Shown one piece after another: positions 16,072 to 24,609 of a DNA stretch of 39,006 nucleotides. This stretch comes from Thermococcus sp. (GTDB taxonomy: Archaea; Methanobacteriota_B; Thermococci; Thermococcales; Thermococcaceae): NCBI RefSeq assembly GCF_026988555.1, contig NZ_JALSLB010000057.1, forward strand, positions 1-39,006. The letters run 5' to 3'. Below the pieces are notes generated by a model. The model ran no database searches and was not told the DNA's origin. It saw nothing but the letters and a program-made list of their open reading frames with translations. Each line of letters opens with the position of its first letter. The first letter of the stretch is position 1. Made by a program: the position numbers and the translations under genes.

Positions 16072-18361
16072 AATCTCTGGAAAGCCAGGAATTGACGTCT
16101 CTTTCGTCGAAGAGCACTGTGAGCTCTTCAAAGAGTCCCCTGTAGAGGTAGTCGTTGTCCCGGAGCTTTTCCAGGCCCGTTTCCAGGTATTCTTCCCCAT
16201 CTTCCCCCCTGAGTTCTCTCAGGATTCCGATGAGTAAGTATGCCGTCCATCCCAGGGGGTAGTTCGTGCTCTGTGTTATCTCCGCCATTTTCTTAGCCTG
16301 GTTCTCGGCTTTTCCGTACTCTCTCAGCCCCATGAGGGACACCGTCAGCCTGAAGAGCGCGTCCAGAGCTCTGCGATAGTTTCTAACCCACAGGAAGTAC
16401 TCAGCCGCCTTCCCTGCGTTGCCAGCGGCCTCGTTGAAGTTTCGGAGGTAATACTGGACTATACCCATCTGAAGGTACCCGAGGTTCATCATGAATGGGA
16501 GGCTGTAGGCCTTAGCCGTCTCAAGGCCCTCCCTGTAGTATGTCAGCGCCCGCTGGAGCTCGCCGAGCTCGACGTAGAGGTAGCCTATGTGGTAGAGGAT
16601 CAGCGCCTCGAGTTCGGGATACGGCTCCGGGTAGCTCCTCACTGCCTCAAGCTCTTTGAAGGCGCTTTCTAGGGCCTTCTCGCGCTCCCTCTTGAACGTC
16701 CGCACCTTCGTGAGCTCGATGTAGTACCCCAGCTTGATGTACGGGTCGTCTCTGTGGCTTCTGAAAATTTCCTCGAGCTCACTGAGAGTCTCTTCCGCCA
16801 GTTCGATGTTTCCCATCTCACAGTGGACGTCGACGAGCATCATTAGGATGTCAAACCTGTGAAAGTCCCCTTCGATGCCCTCCAGGGCTTTATGCCAGAG
16901 ACCCAGCGCCCTCTCGAAGAATCCTCTGTTGAAGTAGAGCCTCGCCATCTCCTTCTTTGCGTAGGGACTATCCTCCACCTTTCTGAGGAGTCTCATGTAT
17001 GCCGTCGGAAAGTCCAGTGCAACCCTCCAGAGCCTTCTTATCCTCAGTTCGGTGATATCAGCTATCATCTCCTCGTCTCCCAGCCTGGTGACATACTTGA
17101 AGGCCGTTAAGAAATCCCTGGCGGTGTTTTTCTCCAGGAGATACGAGATGTACTCCCTGTAATGGCTCTTCTCATCAACCTCACTGATCTCCCTTATGAA
17201 CGCCCTGAGGAGGTCATGGAGGTAATAGTTCTCGCCCTTTCTCTCCACGAGTCCCTTGTTCAGGAGGGAGTACAGGACCAGGAATGCACTTCCGTACGTC
17301 ATCCTCTTGAGGGCCGGTAACTCCACGGGCTCATCGAACAGTGCCAGAACCTGGAGCACAAGCCTCTCCCTCTCGTCCAGCTTCTCGTATATCTCCCCCA
17401 GCAGGTATTCGAAGAGGGAAGCCCTGTCCCCAGCTACTTCCCGGGCCTCCGCGGCGAGGGCGAGGAGCAGGGGATGACCCAGGGTTAAGTGGTGTAACCT
17501 TACTGCCTCCTCGGGTGTTATGCCCGGTATCCTGAGACTCAAAAGCCTGTGAGACTCCTCGACTTTCAACCCCTCGAGGTGTATGAAAAGAACCCTCTCG
17601 TAATCCACCCGTGGTTTTTCCCTTGATATGAGGATGAGCTTTCCCCTCTCGACTCTGGAGGATAGGAACCGCAGGAACGACTCGATTTCACCATCGGTGC
17701 ACTTGTGGACGTCCTCGAAGACGACGACTGAGCGTGTTTTCTCAATCCCCTCGAGAATCAGCCCCTTCATGGATTTGGGATCCCGTCCTCCGGCGCGCAG
17801 GTATTCGATCAGTTCAGGGAACCCCTTCATGTTCAGGTGGAGTGCCATCCGCCAGGCGATGTACTCAAGGCTCTCGCTCCCATCCATTGGATACCAGAAG
17901 GCGTCATCGAAGGCCCTTGCCACGAGGCTGGATTTCCCTATCCCGGCTATCCCGAACACGGCTACGACCGGGGAGCTCCCTTTGAGGAGTTTCAGTTCCT
18001 CATCCCTCCCGACGAAGTTATCCACCTCCGGAGCGCTGGATGCCGAGAGCGGCTGGGGGCGGTGGTAAACGGTCTCCCCCATAACCACCTTGACTCCCCC
18101 CGCTGTAAAACGGACGCTGAACTCATCGCACTTGAGGGAGTATAACTTGACGTTTCTGCCCCTCAGCCGAACCCACCTTCCCTCAACGATGCCCATCCTC
18201 TCAAGGCCCCTTAATCCTCTTGAGATCTGCGTTTCGTCCTTCTGGAGAAGCCGGGCTATCTCCCTTGTGTTCAGGGAGTCTGTCCTGAGGAGTGAGATTA
18301 TCTGGAGGTTCGTCTCGCTGAGAATCGATTTCAGCACGGACACGTCGTTCGAAAAGTTCAC
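16061..18361 (-). CDS. HTH-STAND NTPase-TPR regulator (MalT-like architecture)
   Basis: A 766-residue signal-transduction ATPase. Order: N-terminal winged helix (about 10-80, NTREIARLLQKDETQISRGL), then a STAND-type NTPase with NFVGRDEEL (115-123), Walker A GIAGIGKS (137-144), Walker B VVVFED (212-217) and an LILISRE strand, a winged-helix-like part with LHDLLRAFI, and a C-terminal half of TPR-like repeats from about residue 440. Such proteins bind a ligand through the repeats, oligomerise with ATP and act on DNA; target unknown here. GTG 18361 is preceded by GAGAGGG. Two AT-rich stretches upstream (near 18405 and 18430) could be its own promoter, 91 bp after the 47-residue gene. Confidence 0.82.
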   Translation of the reverse strand: MNFSNDVSVLKSILSETNLQIISLLRTDSLNTREIARLLQKDETQISRGLRGLERMGIVEGRWVRLRGRNVKLYSLKCDEFSVRFTAGGVKVVMGETVYHRPQPLSASSAPEVDNFVGRDEELKLLKGSSPVVAVFGIAGIGKSSLVARAFDDAFWYPMDGSESLEYIAWRMALHLNMKGFPELIEYLRAGGRDPKSMKGLILEGIEKTRSVVVFEDVHKCTDGEIESFLRFLSSRVERGKLILISREKPRVDYERVLFIHLEGLKVEESHRLLSLRIPGITPEEAVRLHHLTLGHPLLLALAAEAREVAGDRASLFEYLLGEIYEKLDERERLVLQVLALFDEPVELPALKRMTYGSAFLVLYSLLNKGLVERKGENYYLHDLLRAFIREISEVDEKSHYREYISYLLEKNTARDFLTAFKYVTRLGDEEMIADITELRIRRLWRVALDFPTAYMRLLRKVEDSPYAKKEMARLYFNRGFFERALGLWHKALEGIEGDFHRFDILMMLVDVHCEMGNIELAEETLSELEEIFRSHRDDPYIKLGYYIELTKVRTFKREREKALESAFKELEAVRSYPEPYPELEALILYHIGYLYVELGELQRALTYYREGLETAKAYSLPFMMNLGYLQMGIVQYYLRNFNEAAGNAGKAAEYFLWVRNYRRALDALFRLTVSLMGLREYGKAENQAKKMAEITQSTNYPLGWTAYLLIGILRELRGEDGEEYLETGLEKLRDNDYLYRGLFEELTVLFDERDVNSWLSRDSNP

Positions 18362-18452
18362 GCAACCCTCTCCGGAACCGGTGGTTAACCCGCGGCCGGT
18401 TTTTAGTTTATTACGCTTTCAAAGTTTTTATAGTTGCCGGAAAATGGGCGGG

Positions 18453-18596
18453 TCATCCGACCCGCCCCAGGGCATCCTGAATCTCGGTCAGGAGGTACCT
18501 CTCCTCCGCCCGGAGAACCTTGACAACTGTTTCCCTGTTCACCCCCGTTTCCCTCGTTATGTAGTCCACCATCTCCCTCTTTATCTCCCTTATCAT
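18453..18596 (-). CDS. 47-residue helical protein in the fumarase-splitting module
   Basis: A short gene missed by usual length limits. Its ATG overlaps the upstream stop as ATGA and has GGGGAGGAGA directly before it, a good ribosome-binding site. The product begins MIREIKREMVDYITRETGV and ends near EIQDALGRVG; it is highly charged and should form two or three amphipathic helices, somewhat like the start of a small DNA-binding or adaptor domain. The overlap with the tail-anchored gene on one side and the STAND gene on the other suggests co-translation. Function unknown. Confidence 0.65.
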   Translation of the reverse strand: MIREIKREMVDYITRETGVNRETVVKVLRAEERYLLTEIQDALGRVG

Positions 18597-19216
18597 TCTC
18601 CTCCCCTCTTTAGGGGCACGTTGAGGAGAATCAGGCCGACGAGCGAGATGATCGCCAGGCCCAGGAAGGCGGGGTTTCTTCCGTTCTCTTTATCGGGAAG
18701 CTCATATCTGAGCATCCCACCGTCAATCCCCACGTTCTTTGCCCCATCCGGGAGGACTATCGTTGCGGTCTCGATGAGCCTCCCATCACCCCCTGAAATC
18801 GGCTGGACCAGGGTTAGGACCACCGTGTTCCCGTTCTGACTTGAGAGGGTCATGTCGCCGTCTCCGAGGTCAAGCTCCCAGTGGTCACCCCTGTTGATAG
18901 CCGCTCCGAGCATGGTGTACGTTGCTTTGACGCCGTTATTGGAGTCGTCCCATTCGATTTTCATGTCCCTATACTCGGTGTCGCTTCTCCTGTTCTCGAA
19001 CTCCCTCCTCAGCATGTATGTGGTCGGGTACGTCTCCTTCATCTGGAGGTAGAGGTTGGGGGTGAGGTGCCATGCCTCCTCCACATGGGCGTTCCCCACG
19101 TTGTCCAGCGTAACTTTCATCGTTCCGTCTATCTTATACTCCACTATCTTGACCTCCCCCGCGACGAGGGGCGCCGCAAGGAGGAGCAGTATAACAAGGG
19201 TCACGATCGTTTTCAT
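18593..19216 (-). CDS. Exported protein with signal peptide and C-terminal membrane anchor
   Basis: A 207-residue protein. The first 20 residues are a signal peptide (MKTIVTLVILLLLAAPLVAG), the middle is beta-rich and polar, and a hydrophobic stretch near the end (FLGLAIISLVGLILLNV) followed by KRGGE anchors it, so the middle domain faces outside. The ATG at 19216 has GGGGGG six bases upstream; the earlier ATG at 19222 overlaps the preceding TGA. It is coupled to the transglutaminase gene before it and the 47-residue gene after it. I recognise no family. Confidence 0.78.
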   Translation of the reverse strand: MKTIVTLVILLLLAAPLVAGEVKIVEYKIDGTMKVTLDNVGNAHVEEAWHLTPNLYLQMKETYPTTYMLRREFENRRSDTEYRDMKIEWDDSNNGVKATYTMLGAAINRGDHWELDLGDGDMTLSSQNGNTVVLTLVQPISGGDGRLIETATIVLPDGAKNVGIDGGMLRYELPDKENGRNPAFLGLAIISLVGLILLNVPLKRGGE

Positions 19217-19218
19217 CT

Positions 19219-20841
19219 TCATCCCCCCAGGTTGAACGTTTCTACGATGTGTTCGCCCATCTGGTTGTACTCGCTGTTTCCGGCAGGGAAATCGTAGATA
19301 ACGGCGAAGCCAACCCCGTTTGCCGTGAAATACCTCGCAGCGGCGGAGTATTTCCCGTAGTCCGTTCTAAGGCTATACGCTACCGCGTACACGCTCTGGC
19401 CCATCAAGCTCGCCTCGCCATCCTGGCGATCTGTTATCTCGACCCCTGCATCTACCAGGCTTCCCTCGAAGGCCTGGGCCATGTCTTCAACGCTTGCCCC
19501 CCGGGAGTAGAGAACAATAAACTCGAATTCCTCGTCGGGGCTCAGGAGATAGACGTAGCCGCCGTAGTCCTCCGGCGCGTCCCAGTTGGCCGGATAGTTG
19601 AATGAGAAATAGGTACCGTGGTAGGAGTCCCACCCACCGTTTCCGACATCATCTCCGCCGTTTCCACCTCCGGGGTTCCCTCCGTTTCCACCGGCGCCCC
19701 CGTTGTTTGCCCCGTTTTCACCCGCGTTGCCCGCTCCAGCGTTCAGGCCTATCCCCCACTTTGAGAGGATATCCGCCTCCAGGGATGGTAGCTCCGGCGG
19801 GACTATTCCGTTGGAGTGTTCCTCCGCGACGTCTATGATGTCGTGCGGGCCGTTCATTGCCATCTTCCAGCTCTTCTCCATGCCGATCTGGACAGCTTCC
19901 TGGAATGAAACCCCTTGGTTTATGGCGGTTGCCTCAACGGGTATTATGGCGCCGCTGGGCAGTTCTATCAGCGGAAAGGCGTGCCCTGGCATGAGGACTA
20001 TGTACGCCTTGAGTCCCTGTGACATCGCCAGGGAGGCGAACCAGAGGGCCAGGTCCACGCAGGTTCCGCTCTTGTCCCGGATCACGTCCCTCGGAAACAT
20101 TATGTGCTCTGCAAACTTGCCCGTCCAGTAGCCTTCTCCCTCGGTCTTGTAGGAGAAACCGTTTCTCACGGCGAGCTCCCACATGCCGCTGAGGCTTTTT
20201 ATCGCCTCATCGTCGCTCAAGCTTGCCCCCGCTCCCCCGGCCAGCTTGTTGCCGAGGTCAGCGAATTCTCTGACAACGGGGTCACTTGGCGTTACCCACG
20301 CAGCAAGAAGCGGGGCGTTGCTGAAGGTGTCGTAGAAGCTCCCCGTGCTCTCTTCGGGGTTGAGCGAGGAAAAGACGAAGTCATTGGCTCCAAGTATTGA
20401 AAGGGGCTTTGTAACGCTCTCCTCTCTTGTTTCACCGTTCACCTCGTAGGTCACGGTTATACGTACGTTTGATGGGGTTGAGGCCGATAAACGGGTGACG
20501 TCACTCGAAAGGATGGGGTAGTAGAGGTCGACTATGGTTTCACCCGGCAGGAGGAGAGGGTATCTCCTCTCGGTCTCTGGAGCATAGTTGTCGATCGAAT
20601 ACTTTATCCGGATGTTCTTTATGGTTCCTTCTCCATCGTTCATCAGAACCGTCTTCGTCGCCCAGAAGTCGAGCTTCGGGTTGCCGTAAACCTTGTAGGC
20701 CCCGGACATTACCTGATCCTTTGAGTATACCTTGTACTCAAGCTTTCCCATGCCGTCCTTCTCGAAGGCCCCGGTGTAGCTGGCTATCGAGACCACGAGA
20801 AGAAGGACCAGCATCGCGGAAGTAACAACTTTGGCTTTCAT
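19219..20841 (-). CDS. Secreted transglutaminase-like protein with Gly/Asn-rich linker
   Basis: A 540-residue exported protein. Signal peptide at 1-25; a beta-rich region; a transglutaminase/protease-like core with Cys261 (GTCVDLALWF), His287 (PGHAFP) and an acidic third residue Glu303 (PVEATA) where Asp is more usual; a Gly/Asn-rich linker at about 366-404; and a C-terminal domain (about 405-540) with FNYPANW, resembling small PsbP-type beta domains. It probably acts at the cell surface on peptides or cross-links; substrate unknown. AGGTGATTCC precedes ATG 20841. First gene of the four-gene module between the fumarase genes. Confidence 0.82.
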   Translation of the reverse strand: MKAKVVTSAMLVLLLVVSIASYTGAFEKDGMGKLEYKVYSKDQVMSGAYKVYGNPKLDFWATKTVLMNDGEGTIKNIRIKYSIDNYAPETERRYPLLLPGETIVDLYYPILSSDVTRLSASTPSNVRITVTYEVNGETREESVTKPLSILGANDFVFSSLNPEESTGSFYDTFSNAPLLAAWVTPSDPVVREFADLGNKLAGGAGASLSDDEAIKSLSGMWELAVRNGFSYKTEGEGYWTGKFAEHIMFPRDVIRDKSGTCVDLALWFASLAMSQGLKAYIVLMPGHAFPLIELPSGAIIPVEATAINQGVSFQEAVQIGMEKSWKMAMNGPHDIIDVAEEHSNGIVPPELPSLEADILSKWGIGLNAGAGNAGENGANNGGAGGNGGNPGGGNGGDDVGNGGWDSYHGTYFSFNYPANWDAPEDYGGYVYLLSPDEEFEFIVLYSRGASVEDMAQAFEGSLVDAGVEITDRQDGEASLMGQSVYAVAYSLRTDYGKYSAAARYFTANGVGFAVIYDFPAGNSEYNQMGEHIVETFNLGG

Positions 20842-20910
20842 GGAATCACCTAATTAAAAATCCGCGGGCTCGTACTTATGGGCTGGGTTTGACTCCACCT
20901 GCCAAACCCG

Positions 20911-20924
20911 AAACTGCTTTAAGG
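20911..20924 (+). promoter_or_regulatory. Promoter of the fumarase beta gene (leaderless mRNA predicted)
   Basis: CGAAACTG (BRE-like) and CTTTAAGG (TATA, centre near 20920) lie 25 bases before ATG 20945, with no GGTG site in between. This fits a leaderless transcript and shows fumB no longer depends on the fumA promoter. Confidence 0.5.
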
Positions 20925-20944
20925 ACTCCATATCAGGGCCTATT

Positions 20945-21460
20945 ATGAGGCTGAGAACTCCCCTGCGAGAGAGGGACGTCCTGAATCTCAGGGCCGGCGA
21001 GGTCGTTTACCTCTCGGGGGAAATAGTTACGGCCCGGGATTTGGCACACAGAAAAATCCTTGAGCTGGCCGGGAAAGAGCTTCCCCTCAACCTTGAGGGC
21101 GCGGTAATCTACCACTGCGGGCCAGTCGTGAGGAAAACCAGCGGGGGTTACGAGATTGTCTCTGCAGGCCCCACGACCAGCGCGAGAATGAACCGCTACC
21201 TAGAGGGGGTTCTCTCCCTCGGCGTCCGCGGGATAATAGGAAAGGGAGGCATGGATGCCGGGCCGTTTAAAGGCCGAGCCGTTTACTTCGCCTTCACCGG
21301 CGGAGCCGGCTCCCTCGCGGCGAAGAGCGTAAAGCGCGTCGTTGACGTTCTCTGGCTGGAAGAGCTCGGTATTCCCGAGGCGGTGTGGGTTCTTGAAGTC
21401 GAGGACTTCCCGCTGATTGTGGCGATAGACGCTAACGGTAGCTCCCTCTACGGTCGTTGA
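20945..21460 (+). CDS. fumB: Fumarate hydratase class I, beta subunit
   Basis: Second subunit of the class I fumarase, 171 residues, carrying residues that bind the dicarboxylate substrate. Typical blocks are LRAGEVVYLSGEIVTARDLAH, the GPTTSARM motif and GIIGKGGMD. It pairs with the alpha subunit at 15220, but the two are separated by a 4.9-kb minus-strand insertion. Its last 29 bp overlap the end of the malic enzyme gene on the opposite strand. Transcription is probably from its own promoter just upstream. Confidence 0.93.
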   Translation: MRLRTPLRERDVLNLRAGEVVYLSGEIVTARDLAHRKILELAGKELPLNLEGAVIYHCGPVVRKTSGGYEIVSAGPTTSARMNRYLEGVLSLGVRGIIGKGGMDAGPFKGRAVYFAFTGGAGSLAAKSVKRVVDVLWLEELGIPEAVWVLEVEDFPLIVAIDANGSSLYGR

Positions 21461-22730
21461 GGGGTGCTATCTCCCGCTCGTAGAACTCCCTCCAGCGCCT
21501 CAGCCTCTCCTCCACCTCTTCCCCGCGCACGCGTATTCTTGCAACGTTTTCACGCATCGCTTCCTCTGCGACCGCTCTGGCCACCCTCGGGTGGACCTCC
21601 GGGTGGAAGGGGGACGGGATTATCTCCTCCTCGCTCGGCTCTATTACCGACGCCATCGCCTTTGAAGCCGCTATTATCATGCCGTCGGTTATGGTTCTGG
21701 CCCTGACGTCAAGTGCTCCCCTAAAAATCGCAGGAAAGCCGAGGAGGTTGTTCACCTGGTTCGGGTAGTCGCTCCTTCCCGTCGCTATTATCCTCGCCCC
21801 GGCTTTCTTCGCCTCCTCCGGAAGTATCTCGGGGGTTGGATTTGCCAGCGGAAAGACTATCGCGTCGTCGGCCATGAGCTCTATCCACTCCGGCTTTATA
21901 ATGCCGGGTCCGGGCCTCGTGAAGGATATGAGCACGTCGGCGCCGTTTAGAGCTTCCACTGGGCCGCCCTCGATTCCCTCACCGTTCGTTTTGGAGAGCA
22001 GTTCTCCCCTGTGGGGAAAGAGTTCCTCAATCGGCAGGTCGGGGGTCAGGACCCTCGGCTTTCCATCGACCAGCTCCACAACCCTGACGTTCTCCGGCCT
22101 TACCCCCGCCCTGGTAATTATCTTCAGCGTCGCGAAGCCGGCCGCCCCGGCACCGAAAAGGGCGACGATTATCCCGTCCAGCCTCTTGCCAACGACATTG
22201 AGGGCGTTTATCAGCCCTGCCAGAACAACCGAAGCCGTCCCCTGCTGGTCGTCGTGGAAGACTGGAACCTCCAGCTCGCTGCGGAGCCTTTCGAGGATGT
22301 AGAAGCACTTTGGCGATGCTATGTCCTCAAGGTTTATCCCCCCGAAGGAGGGCGAGATGGCCTTGACGACTTCGATGAACCTCTCGGGGTCCTTCTCGGC
22401 CAGAACGAGCGGGAAAGCATCCACCCCACCAAAGGCCTTGAAGAGCAGAGCCTTCCCCTCCATGACGGGGAGTGCCGCCGAAGCCCCGACATCGCCGAGG
22501 CCCAGCACCCTCGTGCCATCGCTTACAACAGCGACCGTGTTGCACCTGTTGGTGTACTCGCAGGGGTCTTCTCCGTTTGCTATCGCCATCGATACCTCCG
22601 CCACACCGGGGGTGTAGGCGAGGCTGAGGGTTTCCTTCGTGAGGGGAACCTTGGGGATGAGCTCAATCTTTCCGTTTCCGGGGAAGTTGTCTCTGTGGAA
22701 CTCGAGAGGGGTCTTTGCTTGTGTATCCAT
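21432..22730 (-). CDS. mae: NAD(P)-dependent malic enzyme
   Basis: Oxidative decarboxylation of malate to pyruvate and CO2. The 432-residue length is that of short prokaryotic malic enzymes without a phosphotransacetylase domain. Visible residues are Tyr39 in AYTPGVAEV, Lys93 in VMEGKALL, the metal ligands Glu135-Asp136 in NLEDIASP and Asp160-Asp161 in FHDDQQGTA, and the nucleotide motif GAGAAGFA (193-200). The start lies one base after the mdh stop, with GGCGGTTGAG upstream, so translation is coupled. Whether NAD or NADP is preferred cannot be told from the sequence alone. Confidence 0.94.
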   Translation of the reverse strand: MDTQAKTPLEFHRDNFPGNGKIELIPKVPLTKETLSLAYTPGVAEVSMAIANGEDPCEYTNRCNTVAVVSDGTRVLGLGDVGASAALPVMEGKALLFKAFGGVDAFPLVLAEKDPERFIEVVKAISPSFGGINLEDIASPKCFYILERLRSELEVPVFHDDQQGTASVVLAGLINALNVVGKRLDGIIVALFGAGAAGFATLKIITRAGVRPENVRVVELVDGKPRVLTPDLPIEELFPHRGELLSKTNGEGIEGGPVEALNGADVLISFTRPGPGIIKPEWIELMADDAIVFPLANPTPEILPEEAKKAGARIIATGRSDYPNQVNNLLGFPAIFRGALDVRARTITDGMIIAASKAMASVIEPSEEEIIPSPFHPEVHPRVARAVAEEAMRENVARIRVRGEEVEERLRRWREFYEREIAPLNDRRGSYR

Positions 22731-22731
22731 C

Positions 22732-23835
22732 TCAACCGCCTTCTTCCATGAGCTTCCCGGCCCCTGTTTCCATTCCTATCCTGTTGAGTTCCCTGAGGAC
22801 CCCCAAGTAGATTGGGATGCCGAGTTTGAGCCTCGTCTCCATGGTCAGGAAACCTTTCTCCCCGTGCACCCATATCCTCTCAAAACGCGGATGTTTTTTC
22901 AATGCCTTTAGCTCGGATATCATGGATTCCATCCTCGACTTAAACTCCTCAACCGGGGTGAAGTTCTCGATCTTTATCGCCATGAAGAAGTGGTCGACCT
23001 CGCTGTTTCGCTCTTCGGTGTTCCCCACGTGTCTGCTCCACGTCCCGCCGCTTAGAACGCCCGTGAGAACGTCGACCATGAGACTGAGTCCGTATCCTTT
23101 GTGGCCGCCGAGGAGCTCGCCTAGACCCCCTAGGGGCAGCAGGGCGCCGTTGGAGAAGACATCCTTAACGTCCGTTGTTAACCTCCCCTCCCCGTTAATT
23201 GCCCACCCCTCTGGGATGGGTTCCCCCTTCCTCCTGTAGACCTCGAGTTTCCCTATGGGGACAATGCTCGTTGCCATATCCAGGAGAAACGGTCTTCCAC
23301 GGGTGGGGGCCGCTACTGAGATTGGGTTCGTGCCGAGGAATCTCTCGACGCTTCCGGTGGGTGCAACGAGGGGACGGGAGTTCGTCATGCTGATTCCTAT
23401 CATATCCCTCTCTGCGGCCATGAGGGAGTAGTAGCCCGCTATCCCGTAGTGATTGCTGTTCCTTACGGCGACTACTCCTATTCCGGATTTTTCGGCCTTT
23501 TCAATGGCGAGCTCCATTGCGAGCCTGCCCACAACCTGTCCGAGTCCTTCATCTCCGTCCACTAGGGCGTAACTCGGTCCTTCTCTCAAAACCCGTATTC
23601 TTGGGTGAACGTTAACACCGCCACTCCTTATCCCGTCCACATATCGTCTAAGCCTCTGGACCCCGTGGCTCTCAACACCCCTGAGATCTGCCATCACTAG
23701 GTTGTCTGCAACGATTTTGGCGTCTTCCTTCGGGATACCGATACTCTCGAGCACACGGCTCACGAACGAGAAGAGTCTTTCCTTTGGAACCCTCACGTAA
23801 TCCCCATCCGGGGAACCCTTCTCATAGGAAGTCAT
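22732..23835 (-). CDS. mdh: Malate/L-lactate dehydrogenase, Ldh2 family
   Basis: NAD(P)-dependent 2-hydroxyacid dehydrogenase of the Ldh2/MDH2 family, 367 residues. Blocks ADLRGVESHG (49-58), NSNHYG (126-131, catalytic His), LGTNP (167-171) and DMATS (186-190) are all present. Context with fumarase and malic enzyme favours malate as substrate; related enzymes act on lactate, sulfolactate or ureidoglycolate. GGTGATTCG precedes ATG 23835, and AGTATTTAAC near 23866 is a suitable TATA element. First gene of the mdh-mae pair. Confidence 0.9.
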   Translation of the reverse strand: MTSYEKGSPDGDYVRVPKERLFSFVSRVLESIGIPKEDAKIVADNLVMADLRGVESHGVQRLRRYVDGIRSGGVNVHPRIRVLREGPSYALVDGDEGLGQVVGRLAMELAIEKAEKSGIGVVAVRNSNHYGIAGYYSLMAAERDMIGISMTNSRPLVAPTGSVERFLGTNPISVAAPTRGRPFLLDMATSIVPIGKLEVYRRKGEPIPEGWAINGEGRLTTDVKDVFSNGALLPLGGLGELLGGHKGYGLSLMVDVLTGVLSGGTWSRHVGNTEERNSEVDHFFMAIKIENFTPVEEFKSRMESMISELKALKKHPRFERIWVHGEKGFLTMETRLKLGIPIYLGVLRELNRIGMETGAGKLMEEGG

Positions 23836-23897
23836 CGAATCACCGGGTATAGTTTATGGTTAGGGGTTAAATACTTCTCCCCCGTGGAGACCAAAAG

Positions 23898-23905
23898 CTT
23901 TTAAA
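23898..23905 (+). promoter_or_regulatory. Promoter of the tRNA-Ala gene
   Basis: ACCAAAAG (BRE-like) followed by CTTTTAAA, about 33 bases before the mature tRNA 5' end. Confidence 0.55.
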
Positions 23906-23934
23906 GTCAGGTCGAGTTCACTAATACCGGGTGT

Positions 23935-24012
23935 GGGCCGGTAGCTCAGCCTGGTATGAGCGCCGCCCTCGCAAGGCGGAGGCCGCGGGTTCAAATCCCG
24001 CCCGGTCCACCA
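23935..24012 (+). tRNA. tRNA-Ala, anticodon CGC
   Basis: A complete cloverleaf without intron. Acceptor GGGCCGG pairs with CCGGTCC, including the G3-U70 wobble that identifies tRNA-Ala. The D stem is GCTC/GAGC, the anticodon stem CCGCC/GGCGG with loop CTCGCAA (anticodon CGC), and the T arm GCGGG-TTCAAAT-CCCGC. Discriminator A is followed by encoded CCA at 24010-24012. Confidence 0.97.
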
Positions 24013-24057
24013 CAAATGTTTTTACGCTTATGTGTGATATCCTTTACGGGTGGTGCG

Positions 24058-24609
24058 ATGGGATCTATTGAGGATTTCTTTGGATCCGGAGATTCCAGTG
24101 AGGTCGTTAAGAGCCTTTCCAGCTCATCGCCCAAAGCCATTTTGAGCTATCTGATAACATCATCGAAGCGCGTTTTGTCAATTTACGCTCTCATGAGGGA
24201 TTCACTCCCTAAGGGATATGGCAAGGTGCGGTTTTCCAGATTCGTGGATATGAAGGGCAAGCAGGTTGAAAACCTGTGCAAAATTGCCTTGAAACTCTAT
24301 CCTGAGGCTCTTTCCCATGACCTCCCCGAGGAAGTTCCAAACATATCGTTCTCGACAACTGGGGATTACCTGTCGACACTCAGAGCCGTTATTAGGATTG
24401 AGGGGGATCAACTGGATGCACTCAAAAATCTCGTCGGCAACGTTAGCGACCCTGACGTTCGGGCCATCATAGGGGATACCATTGAGAGTATAAAGAACAT
24501 AGTTTCCCTTCTTTCTATGGAGATCCAGCGGGTTGAAAAGGCCGATAGCAGAGCGAAGTTTGCCGAGTTCGTAAAGGAGCTGGTCGGTGATAGGGATGGA
24601 CGAATTTGA
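24058..24609 (+). CDS. Helical protein, possibly a ferritin-like relative without metal ligands
   Basis: A 183-residue, almost wholly helical protein. Reading it against the ferritin-like protein at 28737 shows a similar spacing of ILSYLI, IYALM and ALKLYPEAL with that protein's LLSYAI, IYEWL and LFKRLYPGM, and both have a following proline-containing loop. The acidic and His residues at the candidate metal positions are absent (SSK for NER; DMKGKQ for EEKRKH). GGTGGTGCG precedes ATG 24058. Its end overlaps the M20 gene by 14 bp. The relationship is by eye and weak; otherwise function unknown. Confidence 0.6.
   Translation: MGSIEDFFGSGDSSEVVKSLSSSSPKAILSYLITSSKRVLSIYALMRDSLPKGYGKVRFSRFVDMKGKQVENLCKIALKLYPEALSHDLPEEVPNISFSTTGDYLSTLRAVIRIEGDQLDALKNLVGNVSDPDVRAIIGDTIESIKNIVSLLSMEIQRVEKADSRAKFAEFVKELVGDRDGRI

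Noticed and set aside
23956-24057. Upstream extension of the 24058 gene into the tRNA
   Set aside because: The frame begins inside the tRNA-Ala gene; ATG 24058 has its own GGTGG site.
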